From Rhinopithecus roxellana (lineage: Eukaryota; Chordata; Mammalia; Primates; Cercopithecidae): 64,000 bases of DNA. The notes beneath the pieces are model-generated. The model searched no databases. It was not told the origin of the DNA and worked only from the letters and a program-made list of their open reading frames with translations. The stretch lies in contig NC_044549.1 in assembly GCF_007565055.1 (NCBI RefSeq), forward strand, positions 66,120,882 through 66,184,881, written 5' to 3'. Shown piece after piece: positions 22,853-34,545 of this stretch. The position numbers were made by a program, and so were the translations under genes. Each line of letters opens with the position of its first letter. The stretch's first letter is position 1.

Positions 22853-25060
22853 ATTTGTGTACATCTTCCATAAGACCGTGTTGGGCTAAGGCATTGGTTC
22901 ACAGTTACCTTGGTGTCATGAAATGTGGCTGAAAGAGAGAAAATGCTTTGGCAAACTTGTGAGGTTTTTCTTACTAATCTTCTTGGTTTAAATAGCACTT
23001 TATTCTCTGAAGATCTCAAATGTGCTTTTCCTTTACTGTGTATAATTTCATTTTTCAACCAAATGTCTCTGTGAAGATGGTAGGAAAGAAGTAATTATCC
23101 TGATTTTGCAGATGAATGGAGTGAGCTACACTGAAATTAAATGATTCGACTAGATTCATACATTTAGAACAGGCCCACATAACAAGATTCCTGTGACTTT
23201 GGGGTTTTGAATATTTCTCTGTTTTGCCTGCAGATTTCCAATGAGGTAGGGGGAGTTATTGTTTTTGGACTAAAGTACTGTGTAAGAAAAAGCTGTAAAA
23301 ATGAGACTTTCATCCTTTTTTGGTTATAATTGTGCAGTGTAAAGAAAAACAGATTTTTTTTTTTTCTTTCTAAGAAGAGGCACCATAGTCTATATAGGAT
23401 CCAAACCAATGTCCCTTGGACTTTGAACCCAGCTTGTATAAATATTTCATTTGGCCCAAAGAATGTTGAAGACAAATTTCAGCCAACATTTAAATAGTGG
23501 AGATTTCATGTAAACATTCATATTTCTGGCTTATCTTAAAAGGCTTGATGTCCTCACAGTATTGGACCTGAATGTCCAGGTATTGGACCTGAATGTCCAG
23601 GTGGCAGAATGCCACAGGCTAGAACTGAGTGGTTTGTCCCCTTGATGTTCTTGAAAGACACGTCTTCGCTGGGTAAAACATGGCTTCCTCTCACTTTCAC
23701 TTTGTCCGGTTCTTTTATGTAGATCATACTCCAAAGGGGTAATTAAGGGACCTTAAAGATGGGCCCACATCTCTTTGGATGGGATTAGGGGAAGCCCACA
23801 AAGGGCTGCCAAAGCACATCTGGAGCTGTTACTGCCCCTTGTCCTGAAGGGACAATGGGAAGGTGAAGTTCCTGGAAGGAGGTGGGAGCAGTAGCTCTGG
23901 GAGAGGGCTGTGAAGTAGGACCTATGGCTTTTGGTAGAGGAACATAACTACTGTCAAATCACAAGACAGTGCTCTGCTTCTGCCCCAAGATTTCCAGTTG
24001 CTTCTTGAGCAAGGCAGTAAGAGAGCAAGGGAGCCTATTAAGTGGTTTGTGGAGGTCAGTTCTCCCAGAGCAGAGCAGGATGGAGGAAGACAGAAAAGGG
24101 GTCTGAATCTGGGAAGTACATGAGGAATAGCTAGCACATCTTGAAGGCTTTACATTTGTGGAGCGTGAGTAATGCGGAAGGCGAAAGCTGGAATTGACAA
24201 AAACAGTACGAAGTAGGGAATCAGTAAGTTTGTATTCAGGAGATTCTTCACCACTTTTTCTTTATCATTCCTTTCTTCTCCTTTCTTTCATTGCCCGAGG
24301 TGGGCATGCTTATATTCAGTGGTGTGTTTCAGCTGAGACTTCTAAACTTCAAAACAAATTTGTCCATTTCGTTGCATTATATATGTTTTCTAAGATGAGA
24401 GCTGACATAGCAGACACAATAATGTAAAAGATGTATTCCAGCTTCTATGGTAACGGGTTTGCATTTTTAGCAGAGGTTCCTCCCTAACAAAAGCTTTTGC
24501 TGTAAGTGGTGATTCTACTTGGAGGGATTGTATTTATGATGCCTGGGAAAGTGGAGATGCCCTCAAATGTCAGTCTGGCAGCTGAAACTCATGTAACCTG
24601 GATGCCTGGATCTTTGGAGGAAGTATTCTTCTTCTTTGATATAGTTGTATCAGGACAAGGACGATGAAGGAATAGACCAGGATGCCAGGATGCACTGTTT
24701 GCATCCTAATGTGAGGAATTTTTATTTCCAGGGACGAAGCAATGTGTTTCCCAGAGTAATAAAATGTAAGTGGATAAAAAGAATGTGGGGATTTTCGTGA
24801 TCTGTTGCTGTTAAAGTTGTTGGAAATTTGATTTTTTATTGCATTGAAAACCTTGCTAAAAACTGTAAAGTGACAGAATATTAGCTTATTATGGGATGCC
24901 TTACATATTGGTTATGTTCAAATGAAATAACACATCTCATGTGCAAAAGGTTCAGGGGGAAGATAAATATAGACTCTGATACTGGATGCTACATTTCCAT
25001 CCATTCAGAAGATTGCCTCTGAGGATTTCTATTTTTAAAAAATCATAATATCTTGCATTA
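22853..25060. other. Mostly unique DNA with one 21-bp tandem duplication
   Basis: A weak MIR-like piece on the minus strand lies at about 23085-23165 (attatcctgattttgcagatg). A 21-base unit beginning tattggacctgaatgtccag is exactly doubled at 23560-23580 and 23581-23601. Minus frames at 23164-23475, 23531-23734 and 23922-24137 and a plus frame at 24194-24427 show no domain or splice context. Confidence 0.45.
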
Positions 25061-25215
25061 TTTGAGTGCTTTATGCTTTTCAGAAAATTTTTCCATGTCA
25101 TCTCATTTGACTTTTACAATAACACAGTGAACAAAAGGAAACAGGTTGTTAGCCCGTTTCATAGATGAAAAAAACTGATGCAAGATCAAATAGTGAACTT
25201 CACTATTTCACCACA
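25061..25215 (-). repeat. MIR fragment
   Basis: Reverse-complement MIR pieces: tcatctcatttgacttttac, gcccgtttcatagatgaaaaa, tgatgcaagatcaaatag. Diverged. Confidence 0.5.
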
Positions 25216-25298
25216 CTGCCTACAGTAGTGACAATTACAATTAAATTTTAGATACCCTAATTTGTAACCCAGTTCATAGCCCACTCTATTGCTCAGGT

Positions 25299-25515
25299 TT
25301 TTCCTTCCTTTCTTCTTTCCTTCTTTTCTTTTCTCCTTCCTTCCTTCCTTCCTTCCTTCCTTCCTTCCTTCCTTCCTTCCTTCCTTCCTTCCTTCCTTCC
25401 TTCCTTCCTTCCTTCCTCTCTCTTTCTCTCTTTTTCTCTCTCTTTCTCTCTCTTTCTCTCTTTTTCTCTCTCTTTCTCTCTTTCTCTCTTTCTTTCTTTT
25501 TTCTTTCTTTTTCTT
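25299..25515. repeat. Long pyrimidine microsatellite, (CCTT)n then (CTTT/CT)n
   Basis: About 215 bp. A clean (CCTT) array from about 25335 to 25416 is followed by ctctctttctct and ctttttctctct units and then ctttcttttttc. It adjoins the T-tail side of the Alu at 25519, so it probably grew from that tail. Frames of 92-98 codons on both strands are pure repeat translations. Confidence 0.97.
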
Positions 25516-25518
25516 TGT

Positions 25519-25785
25519 TGTTCTGTTGCCCAGGCCAGAGTGCAGTGGTACAGTCTTGGTTCACTGCAACCTGTAACTCCTGGGCTCAAGTCATCCTCTC
25601 ACCTAAGCCTCCCAAAGTGCTGGGACTACAGGCAGACACCATCATGCCTGGCTAATTTTTAAAATTTTTTTGTAAAGATGAGGTTTCACTATGTTGTCCA
25701 GGCTGGTTTCAAACTCCTGGCCTTAGGCGATTCTCCCACCTCCCCCTTGCAAAGTACTGGGATTACAGGCATGAGCCACCATTAG
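25519..25785 (-). mobile_element. AluJ-type element
   Basis: A reverse-orientation Alu from ttctgttgcccaggccagag to gcatgagccaccattagcag. High divergence and the aatttttaaaatttttttgtaaagatg middle indicate a J copy. Its tail has become the adjacent microsatellite. Confidence 0.92.
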
Positions 25786-26003
25786 CAGTCCAGATTTCCT
25801 CTATGGAAGAAAAGAGCAACATTATATAACTGATGGTGAATTTTTTTTTTTTAAGGAAATCTAGAGTCACTGTATAAATTGAGAGTTGTCTAGGGGAAAG
25901 ATTGAAAATGTTACAAGTTGTATTTTGAGGGTTGAATGTAGTCCTGGACAAAGATAGGGAGATAGACTTTTCCAAAGCATCCTGAATTCTATGATACATG
26001 TTC

Positions 26004-26004
<1 letters not shown>

Positions 26005-26037
<33 letters not shown>
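26005..26037 (+). repeat. (TG)n microsatellite
   Basis: Sixteen or so TG units in a row. The minus frame at 25763-26053 begins inside this repeat (Thr-His repeats) and is discarded. Confidence 0.95.
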
Positions 26038-26041
<4 letters not shown>

Positions 26042-26119
26042 CCTATGAGGCATTGTGACCAGTCATTATAAAAAGCTTTTATTGATCACCACTTTCTGCT
26101 AGAGACAGGACTGAAACTG

Positions 26120-26370
26120 TGCCAGGCAGATACTTAAATAGCCACCATTGATCATTTATCAAGTGTTTATTATGTGTTTTGCAATCCCCACATCAGTGAT
26201 TTGAGGAAAGTACTATTATCATAACACTCATTGTAAGTTGGGTCATGCAGACACAAAAGGGTCCTTGTCCAATGTCACACAGTATGTCTTGCAGTGCCAG
26301 AGTCAGAATTCAAACTCAGAAGTGTCTGATTTCCAACCCCAGCAGTGCCCCCTTTATTAGCAGGATTCTC
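26120..26370 (-). repeat. MIR SINE copy
   Basis: Reverse MIR: ttatcaagtgtttattatgtg, gtactattatcataacactc, caatgtcacacagtatgtc, then agtcagaattcaaactcag. Diverged but collinear. Confidence 0.65.
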
Positions 26371-26555
26371 CAGCTATGGTCTTCACTATGGACTAACACT
26401 CTTTCCTGTTGTCCATCCAAACTTACCTGTTCTGTGTCCCATTATCCCAGGTAAATATGTGGAAAAGTAGACACTAAAGGAATCCTACTGAGGTATTAGA
26501 TGATAATGCATACCTATTCCAGGAATAGTGGCATTTAATATGAGATTTTAAAAAC

Positions 26556-26862
26556 TGCCAGGCATGGTGGTACAAGCCTGTAATCCCAGCACTTTGGGAG
26601 GCTGAGACAGGTGGATCACTTGATGTCAGGAGTTGGAGGCCAGTCTGGCCAACATGGTGAAACCTCGTCTCTACTAAAAATACAAAAATTAGCTGCGCAT
26701 GGTGGCATGCCTGTAATCCAGCTACTCAGGAGGCTGAGGCAAGAGAATCACTTGAACCTGGGAGGCGGAGGTTGCAGTGAGCCTAGATCACACCACAGCA
26801 CTCCAGTCTGGGTGATGGAGGGAGACTCTGTCTCAAAATAAACAAACAAACAAACAAACAAA
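26556..26862 (+). mobile_element. AluS-type element
   Basis: A full-length + strand Alu from gccaggcatggtgg to a tail of aaac repeats. Its middle reads attagctgcgcatggtgg and it ends with actccagtctgggtgatgg. Confidence 0.94.
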
Positions 26863-26865
26863 ACC

Positions 26866-27070
26866 ACCTTAATGCAACTTTGGGAGGCGGAGACTGGAGG
26901 ATCCCTTGAGGCCAGGAGTTCAAGACCAGCAACATAGCAAGACTCCATGTCTACAAAAAATATATAAATAAATTAAAATAAAAATTAGCTCGGTGTGGTT
27001 GGGCAAGTAGTCCCAGCTTCTTGGGAGGCTGAGGTGGGAGGATCATTTGATCCCAGGAGTTGGAGGTCAC
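26866..27070 (+). mobile_element. Second, 3'-truncated AluJ-like copy
   Basis: Directly after the previous tail comes another Alu-like unit. It starts at aactttgggaggcggagac and runs through an a/t-rich linker and aaaattagctcggtgtgg, then stops after cccaggagttggaggtcac. The right-monomer end is missing. The head-to-tail pairing may reflect insertion into an older Alu tail. Confidence 0.85.
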
Positions 27071-28499
27071 AGGAAGAAGACATTTGTGTTCTCTCCAAAA
27101 TCAAGTCATACAAGCATTCGATGCTCTGACTCTTCCTGCACCAGACCCTGGGCATCATTATATGTACAAATGAAACTTTACCCTCATTATCATTTTTTAT
27201 TTCTTGGCATAAAGGTTTCTGATACTCTATAATACGAATACTCATGAATTTCCCTCACTTCTGGGTGTTATATGTAACCAATTGCATTTCATGGTTGGCA
27301 TTTCCACAAAGGTGTGAGTATCTGCTATTGCAGATTAAAATAGAAATTGTTGGCAATGGCAGATGCCATATCTCAGCCTTGCTGTTCTTGAAAATGGCTT
27401 GAAAATGACACCAATCATAATGATGGCACTGTCTTTATTAGCAGCTGTCAATGAAGATAAGGCTTTGGAAGGAAAAAAGGCAACTCTATTTCAGGCACAG
27501 CCAATATATTTGGGAGTTTTAAGAGGTTTTTGACTTTTTTGTTTGGGATATTTACAAGCAAATGTTCATGTATTTTTAAAATATGCATAATATAAATAGC
27601 ATTCTCAGATGCTGAGTGGCTCCAAAAGGCTCCTTTTTGTGTACTAGAAAGCGGCAAGAATAAGTTTGTTTCCTGCTTTGACTAGACAGGAGATCCCACT
27701 TCCTTGGAGTATACACAATGGATTTTCTATAAAGCTTTTGTTTGACCCATACCTGCTGCTCTGGAATACACAGCTTGGCTTCTCAAGAAGTACGTTTATT
27801 TCTGTGTTGTAAATTCAACAATTTTTTTAAATCTATAAAATGCATCTGATGACATAGTGGAGAATTCATGCATTGGATTAAAATTGGATTTAAAGATGTA
27901 AAGAATGTTTAAGGCATTATACAATGGCAAAAAACTGAAAACATTGCCCACAAGGGTAAACATACAGACAAATAATAACAATTTTAATATTTATCACCTA
28001 TATTTGCATGAATAATAGGCTATATTGGGTTATTTGTTATTGTTCACTAATTTGAAGACATATACTATTTTCTATAAAGAAGATCTGAGTGAATGGATAA
28101 AATAGCGAAAACAAGCCTTTTTAAATTTGACCTTGACCCCATTTTGCTTCATGACCCCTAGCAATTCTCAGAGGAGCAAATGTCAAGGGGTCTCAACAGT
28201 CTGCTCTTCCCATGCATACAAGTTTCTGCATGTAATTGATTTGGGCTGAATAGATTTTGAACACAATTGATTTACTTGAAATAACATTAAAGGACCAAGC
28301 ATTGAGCAATTCAGGTGCAACTCATGCATACTTCTGAGCCAAGTTCAAATAAATTGGATTTGACCTTAATCACTGTCCCCTCCAAAAAAGGGCTGACAGT
28401 CATCAGAGTGAATGCCATCCAATCAATTATAAAAACTGATATGAGTGGTTTAGATCAGAAATTGATCTCCATACACAAAATCTTCTTTTGAAAACTTGT
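27071..28499. other. AT-rich DNA, little recognised
   Basis: A possible old L1 scrap (caatggcaaaaaactgaaaac) lies at about 27920-27990. Minus frames at 26985-27245, 27448-27657 and 27796-27981 show no features. Confidence 0.4.
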
Positions 28500-28645
28500 T
28501 ATGAGCTTTTGTTTTCCTGTTTCACCAGCTGTAAACTGAGGAAAGAAACATTTACTGCTGCCTCCCAGTGGCAGTTGGAGGATTAATGAGCTAATATTTG
28601 TAAAGTGCTTTGAAGATTAAGGTGCCAGCTATTATTATTACTAAT
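28500..28645 (+). repeat. MIR fragment
   Basis: Collinear MIR pieces: accagctgtaaactgaggaa, aggattaatgagctaatat, gtaaagtgctttgaagatta, then gtgccagctattattatta. Confidence 0.7.
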
Positions 28646-28860
28646 AAACCATTTTTTTCTGCAGTGTAATTTTGGACAGCAGCCATTAAAAACCCATTAC
28701 TGTATTTAACAGTAAAACAATCTGCCACAGCCTAGTATTTACTGCCTCAATTAAGCATGCCTTCCATTTCCTTTGCCCCTCCAAATTCAGAACTGTCAAG
28801 GAGAGACAGAAAAGTGTGTGTCATCATTTCCCAAGTTCATTGAAATACTAGGTTTGGGTT
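28646..28860. promoter_or_regulatory. Non-repeat block with homeodomain-type motifs, enhancer candidate
   Basis: Contains agcagccattaaaaaccca, cattactgtatttaacag and ctcaattaagcatgcc without signs of transposon origin. Conservation cannot be measured here, so this is a weak call. Confidence 0.2.
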
Positions 28861-29951
28861 GTTTGATTGTCTCGGCAGAAAGCTAGACTATATCCTCAGT
28901 GGGAGACTAGTTGGGCTACACTTTTGTTTCTGTGCCTTATGAAGGGAACATAAGGCTTAGTTCTTGGCCTTTATTCAACCAGATTTACATTGCAGTTTAT
29001 TATCTTTGAAGATTGCATTCCAGTATCCCTTTGGTTATTTGAATATGGTACCATTAATGAAACTGGTTTATTTGGGTGGTTTAATGTGTGTACCTGCATG
29101 AGGGTGGGGTTCACAACTTACTCCTAAAACTGAAGTGGAAAATGGAGGTAATTCTGCAGCTATCCCATGTCCAAAAATATTAAAAAATAAAACTGAAGAC
29201 CTTGAATTAGGGTAGTTTTGTAGTTAGTAATTATTGTTATCAATATATGATATTAAATCCATTCAATCTGATTTATTTTGATCTATACAGATGTCCTAAA
29301 ATATCAGATGGTACAGGGTGGTGTAAATATTTCTCACATATTGCCAAGACAGTGCTCATTTTCCTTTGATGCCATTTTGGTACTGCAAATAAAAATAACA
29401 AAAAATATATATAAAGTAAATAAATGACTACCATGAGATATCTCAGCTTTCAACAGCTACTTAAGGTATTCAAATGCTAGGCCAATATCTAATAGTTGAA
29501 CAAAAGAAGCCTCAGACCATCCTAGATCTCTTTCTTAGCAAAAATTCACTAAAATATAAACACTTGATTATGGAAAGAGCTTCTTCATTCAGAGAGTATT
29601 TGCTCTTAATTTAGAACCATTCTAATATTCATAATTATATTATTTTAGCAGATGACAAAGTATAAACTGCAAGTTGGAGCAGATGAGAGAAATTTTGCAA
29701 ATTCATTCTAAGACAAAAGAAGTTACATCGAGTATTTCTTCAGCAAGGGAGAGGGATAGAAAGACTAGAAAAAGACAACTCAGAAATGACTATATGGGTG
29801 ATCTTGAGTCATTAAGAAATTATAAAGTAGTTTAAAATGAAAAATAAATTGACATACCACCTATAGGAGTACAGATCATTTATCTGAAAATCGTATTGAA
29901 CCAATCCTTCCTAGTGGTCTAGTTGTTCAATAATGTTAAATACAAATTCTT
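28861..29951. other. AT-rich DNA, nothing recognised
   Basis: No exon, named repeat or convincing frame. Contains a short (ATT/ATA)-rich piece near 29390-29425. Confidence 0.5.
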
Positions 29952-29970
29952 AACAGAACCCAAATCTTTT

Positions 29971-30193
29971 ATTATTATTATTATTATTATTATACTTTAA
30001 GTTCTAGGGTACATATGCACAATGTGCAGATTTGTTACATATGTATACATGTGCCATGTTGATGTGCTGCACCCATTAACTCGTCATCTACATTAGGTAT
30101 ATCTCCTAATGCTGTCCCTCCCCCTTCCACCCCCACCCCATGACAGGCCCTGGTATGTGATGTTCCCCACCCTGTGTTCAAGTGCTCTCATTG
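29971..30193 (-). mobile_element. Very short 5'-truncated L1PA-type insertion
   Basis: Only about 220 bp of the L1 3' UTR, in reverse orientation. It starts with an (ATT)n tail and tatactttaagttctagggt and ends after ccaccctgtgttcaagtgct. A perfect 19-bp target duplication, aacagaacccaaatctttt, sits at 29952-29970 and 30194-30212. The intact duplication and low divergence indicate a fairly recent insertion by target-primed reverse transcription. Confidence 0.95.
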
Positions 30194-30212
30194 AACAGAA
30201 CCCAAATCTTTT

Positions 30213-30649
30213 AAAGGGTTTCTTTCACAAACAATGCACTAATAATGATCCAAGGTAGGTGCTGTTGTTTACAGGTAGGATTTTGTATTGCCCATTCTAA
30301 GTTTGCCACAGAGTATACTTTTTACTACTATCACTCAGGGAGACTGTTTTGTAAATACCATCACCATTCCATTGACTTTTGAAGTTGAGCTCATGCTATT
30401 TTCATCATTTGTTTTGTTTAATTGTGTATGGGGAATTCACCATAAGGCTTAAAACTGTTTAAGACCTCAGTAGATATGTGTTTTGCATATGAGATTCTTG
30501 GGGTATCTGTAGGAATATACACAAGCTGTTTGTTATTGGGAAGAGAAGTACCTAAAAGTTTGTGTGTAGCTAAGAGGAGAAATGATGAAAAATATTCTGA
30601 AATGTAGCAAAGTAACAGTTTGTGTAAAATGTGAAGGCATGTTGTTCCA
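30213..30649. other. Unique DNA, nothing recognised
   Basis: No exon or named repeat can be supported. Confidence 0.5.
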
Positions 30650-30990
30650 CTTACCTATTATTGAATGGCAAACTAACTCATATCTTTAAACAGTAACTTC
30701 AAACAACAGACATTTTATGAAATCTCATGAATTGTAGGTCAGAAATTTAGGCAGGACTCCACTGAGTGATTTTTTTCTGCTCCATTTGATGACAACTGAG
30801 GTTATATGGTGGTGTTCAGAGAGTGACTGCGGTGGGCTGGTGGCCCCAGGATGGCTTTCCCTCACATGACTAATGCAATGGCAAGGAGGGCTGAGCTCAG
30901 CTGGGCCCGTCTTTGTGTCCAAGAAGTCACAGGGCCTCTCTCCTGGTCCTTCCAGAAATGTCACTGAACTTTTCACACAATGACTCCGGG
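30650..30990 (+). repeat. Ancient dispersed repeat, family not assigned
   Basis: Collinear pieces aattgtaggtcagaaattt, aggcaggactccactgagtg, ggatggctttccctcacatg and ctgagctcagctgggcc belong to a common old mammalian repeat that I cannot name safely. The 83-codon minus frame at 30725-30976 lies inside it. Confidence 0.55.
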
Positions 30991-32735
30991 CTTTAAGAAT
31001 CTAACTTGGAAACTTAAAGGCTAGTCCTCAGACAGTTCAGATTTGAAGGAAGCTCACATCCAACTTCTAGTAGACAAGGTAGCAACAAATACTAATTAAG
31101 AAAGACATGCTAATTAACAGAGTTATTAAACCCATTGTGATATACCCTTCACTCACCCTATGACTGCTTACAAAGAGGGAAAACATATGGAGCCCTCTGC
31201 TCCAAGGGAACACTTCTTTGCCCCTCCCTACACTTCCTAGAGATCTTAGACCCACATGACTGTGAGAAAGAAGAGTGATGTGAGAGTCAACTTTGGCAAG
31301 GCTGAAGTGCCCTGATTTTGTCTGGAGAGAGAATAAAAGTGAGAGGAAGGAGGAGTCCAGTTGGCTGTGAACACTGTTGGCTAAGATTCTTTAGCAGAGT
31401 GGGCTTTTCTGATGCTTTTCTCCTCTGATCTATTTAGGTTTATCCTTACTCTTTTCCTTTTATCTGGGAAGTACTTGGGTTTAAGAGAACCAGTAGTATC
31501 TCAGCAGAGTGAAGACACGGTGAACCCCAAATGTCAGGAAACAAGGAATTGACTAGATTACTCAAGGCTTCACTCTTGAGGAGGGAGAGAAAACAGCTCC
31601 TGCATTTCCTTCTATTTATTGATTACAGCCACAGATGGAAAAGGAAGCAGGCTTTGTGTCCTGAAATAATGATGATACATCGGGCTGCAGAGATCCTATA
31701 CCTATAACTCTCAAAAGTATGACTATAATGGAACGAAGACTAGCACGTGGCTGGTACCATTATTCTCAGATCTTCCTGCAGTGTTATGAGAGCACAGAGC
31801 AGGGTGCATGGTGAGGATAGACAGCAGTGGAGCTTTCTTGAGCTGCTTATTCCTCTCCAAATGCTCTCTGAAAGTGGATGAAGAACTGCTGCCATATCTG
31901 ACTTGAGTTCAGTTTGTGCTCTCATTGCTTCTACTTCTCTGTTTCTCCAGATCCTACCATCACATTCTTCCTTCTGTGGCTTGACCATTTTTCTCTCTGC
32001 CCTTGGGAACCATACACACTACCATTCCTCTGCCTCTGAAGCATTATCCCATCCTTCTGATAGACATGAGTAGGTGTTTTCCCCCCACAGTCTTGCCAAA
32101 AAGCACTTATAGAGCATTGCACTATATTTTTCATAATTCAAAAACACTTCAACAGGCAAAATGCGATATACACAACCAAAAAATGCTGTGCTATGATGAA
32201 TTTAGTTCTATATTGGTAATGCTATAAATTGCTTTTGAATGAAAGATATAATGTCTATATATTATTTAATTTGATACCTGTAGTAACTAGCTACTTAAGC
32301 AAGATAGGTATTAGTCTTGTTCAGTGAAGTTCAGTGGAACCAATGGAACAAATGTGTGGGAGTAGAAATGAAACTTGGATGTCCGATTTTGTCTTAAGTT
32401 ATTTTATGACAAGTCATGTAGCCACCGATAAAAAGTTTCTTATTCAGAAAATTCCATCTTCTGGACAAGTTTCATTTTTACATGACATAACCTAAAATGT
32501 TATATATGTTAAATTCTGCTGTTTTAGATTTCAGGAAAACAAATGCAGAGTGGTAGAGGCTGGTGGTAAGAATGAACTGAGAAGGATGGTAGTAAACTGA
32601 GGTTTCTACAATGAGTTTGCATTTAAAATAACTTGTTGGGGGTACTGGAACCCAAGCACGTAGATTTTTCCATAGCCTCTTTTTATATACCATAATACAT
32701 TTTTATTATGACCAGGCAACAAAGCAAGACTGGTG
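30991..32735. other. Unique DNA without recognised elements
   Basis: Several frames of 60-82 codons on both strands (31067-31255, 31740-31988, 31931-32134, 32003-32227, 32478-32693) show no domain and no convincing splice sites. Confidence 0.45.
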
Positions 32736-33340
32736 AACAGTCTTGCTTTAGCCATTTACCATTTCCTATACTCTACGTATGTCCTTTCTCTGCTTTTACA
32801 CTACCACAAAGCCTGCTTCAACTTTCCCCTCAATACACTGAGATTTATTTCTTCACTAACCATTCTGGAAAATTCCTTGTTCAACCTTCTAATCACTAGA
32901 CCCCTGCAACCTTTCCTTCACTGGATTTCTGCCTTGTATAGTCATTCTTCTCCAATAAGATCTAAATGTCACTGCTAAATTCCCCTTTCTTGCTTGTCAC
33001 TTTGACCATGATGTCACTTACTTTCTGAAAATTTCCCCTGACTCCCTACTGCTTTGCAGGCCAAGTAACTGTCACACTTCGTTTCCACTTTCAGCTGGAC
33101 TCAGCCTTCATTATTCCCCTCTCCGTCCCTGTATCCTTAGAGACCCTCTCCTTTGACTCGACAGCTCAGTGCTCCTGTCTTCTCAAAGCTCCTGTCTTTT
33201 CACACACAGTTCCTGCTGTCCTTTCTTCTTAAGACGGCCAGCCATTTGACAGTCTCCAGTTCTCTGAGAAGACATTCCCCTAAACTCACCATCTTCAATA
33301 CTTGTGTCATATCTTTGTGCCAACTTCTAATTCACTTAAG
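32736..33340 (+). repeat. Pyrimidine-rich L2-like stretch
   Basis: C/T-rich with phrases such as ccctgactccctactgcttt and agacattcccctaaactcac, which recall L2 3' sequence on the + strand. The frames here (32708-32978, 33153-33347) follow the repeat-like text. Assignment is tentative. Confidence 0.35.
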
Positions 33341-33399
33341 ATTTTAACTGGCTTATTAAAAAAATACACTAACTTAAAATGAAGGTTTTATTTTATTAC

Positions 33400-33700
33400 T
33401 TTTTTTTTTTTTTTTTTTTGAGACGGAGTCTTGCTCTGCCTCCCAGGCTGGAGTGCAGTGGCCAGCTCTCAGCTCACTGCAAGCTCCGCCTCCCGGGTTC
33501 ACGCCATTCTCCTGTCTCAGCCTCCCGAGTAGCTGGGACTACAGGCGCCCGCCTCGTCGCCCGGCTAGTTTTTTGTATTTTTTAGTAGAGACGGGGTTTC
33601 ACCGTATTAGCCAGGATGGTCTCGATCTCCTGACCTCGTGATCCGCCCGTCTCGGCCTCCCAAAGTGCTGGGATTACAGGCTTGAGCCACCGCGCCCGGC
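33400..33700 (-). mobile_element. AluY of cercopithecid (AluYR) type, youngest-looking copy
   Basis: Full-length reverse-orientation Alu with a T-run tail and a perfect 11-bp target duplication, tattttattac, at 33389-33399 and 33701-33711. Nearly consensus in the left half and CpG-rich (gcgcccggc, ctcgtgatccgcccg, gtctcggcc). It has the AluYR-linked gcttgagccacc and cccggctagtt forms. A good candidate for a lineage-specific insertion. Confidence 0.96.
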
Positions 33701-33711
33701 TATTTTATTAC

Positions 33712-34134
33712 CTTAAATGAAACAGCAGTGGCAGTGGCAAACAACGAAAAGTAACAGCAAACGTTACTATGATTGATGAAAGCAACCTGAAGTCACTGCA
33801 TTTTAGGTAGATATTTTTGCCTGCCCCAGACTCTGGGCTTGAATCCTGCTCTCTTATAAAATAAGGAGATTAGAAAAGTTAAATTGTTATTAATGTTCTG
33901 TTAACACCTGCTTGAGACTTTCAACTTTTTGTAGTAAGGATTGAAAAATGATTCACAGGGAATGCAATTCCCATGATGCATTCACCTATGTCCTGCTCAG
34001 AACACATCTAGGATCATCTCAGGACTGCCAGACTGTTCAAGGAGATGCAGCCCAACTCGAGGAGGGTATAACCACCCCTAAGAAAAATTCATCATGCTCC
34101 TCCTCTTTGTTTCTCCAGTTTTGTTCCCACATTT
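33712..34134. other. Unique DNA, nothing recognised
   Basis: A 62-codon + frame at 33948-34136 has no features. Confidence 0.45.
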
Positions 34135-34545
34135 GAACATTAAATGAAAATTTATGATGTTCCTGCTGAGTGAAAATCACTGCTGGATAGATGAATTCCA
34201 GGATGAAAAAGATACAGTTTCTGGCCTGAAGTTGCTTACTGTTACCGTTGAGTATATGCCCATAAAATATTATTAAAATAGACCTAAATGCCTTTTCTGG
34301 GGTCTGGAACTCTCAAAATGTTGTGAGCCTTCAATCTAGTTAAAGAACTCACTCAAGTATAATGCAAAATAGAGGATGAAAAATGCCATGGGAATGTATA
34401 GATAATGTATTATGGGAGGTTAGAATAGAGAAAGATTATTTCCAGCTTGTGCACTGTCAAAAGTTATTAGGAAAGAGGTAGAATTTGGAAGACAAAAAAG
34501 AAATTGCATTTCAAAGAAGGCATTCCATTGCAATGATTATGTCTC
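34135..34545 (-). repeat. L2 LINE fragment
   Basis: Reverse L2 order: tttatgatgttcctgctgag, ctgctggatagatgaattcc, agtttctggcctgaagttgc, then later aggaaagaggtagaatttgg and aaagaaggcattccattgc. Diverged. Confidence 0.5.

Noticed and set aside
25286..25589. Lys/Arg/Glu-rich and Phe/Ser/Leu-rich frames of 92-98 codons
   Set aside because: They are translations of the (CCTT)n array on both strands.
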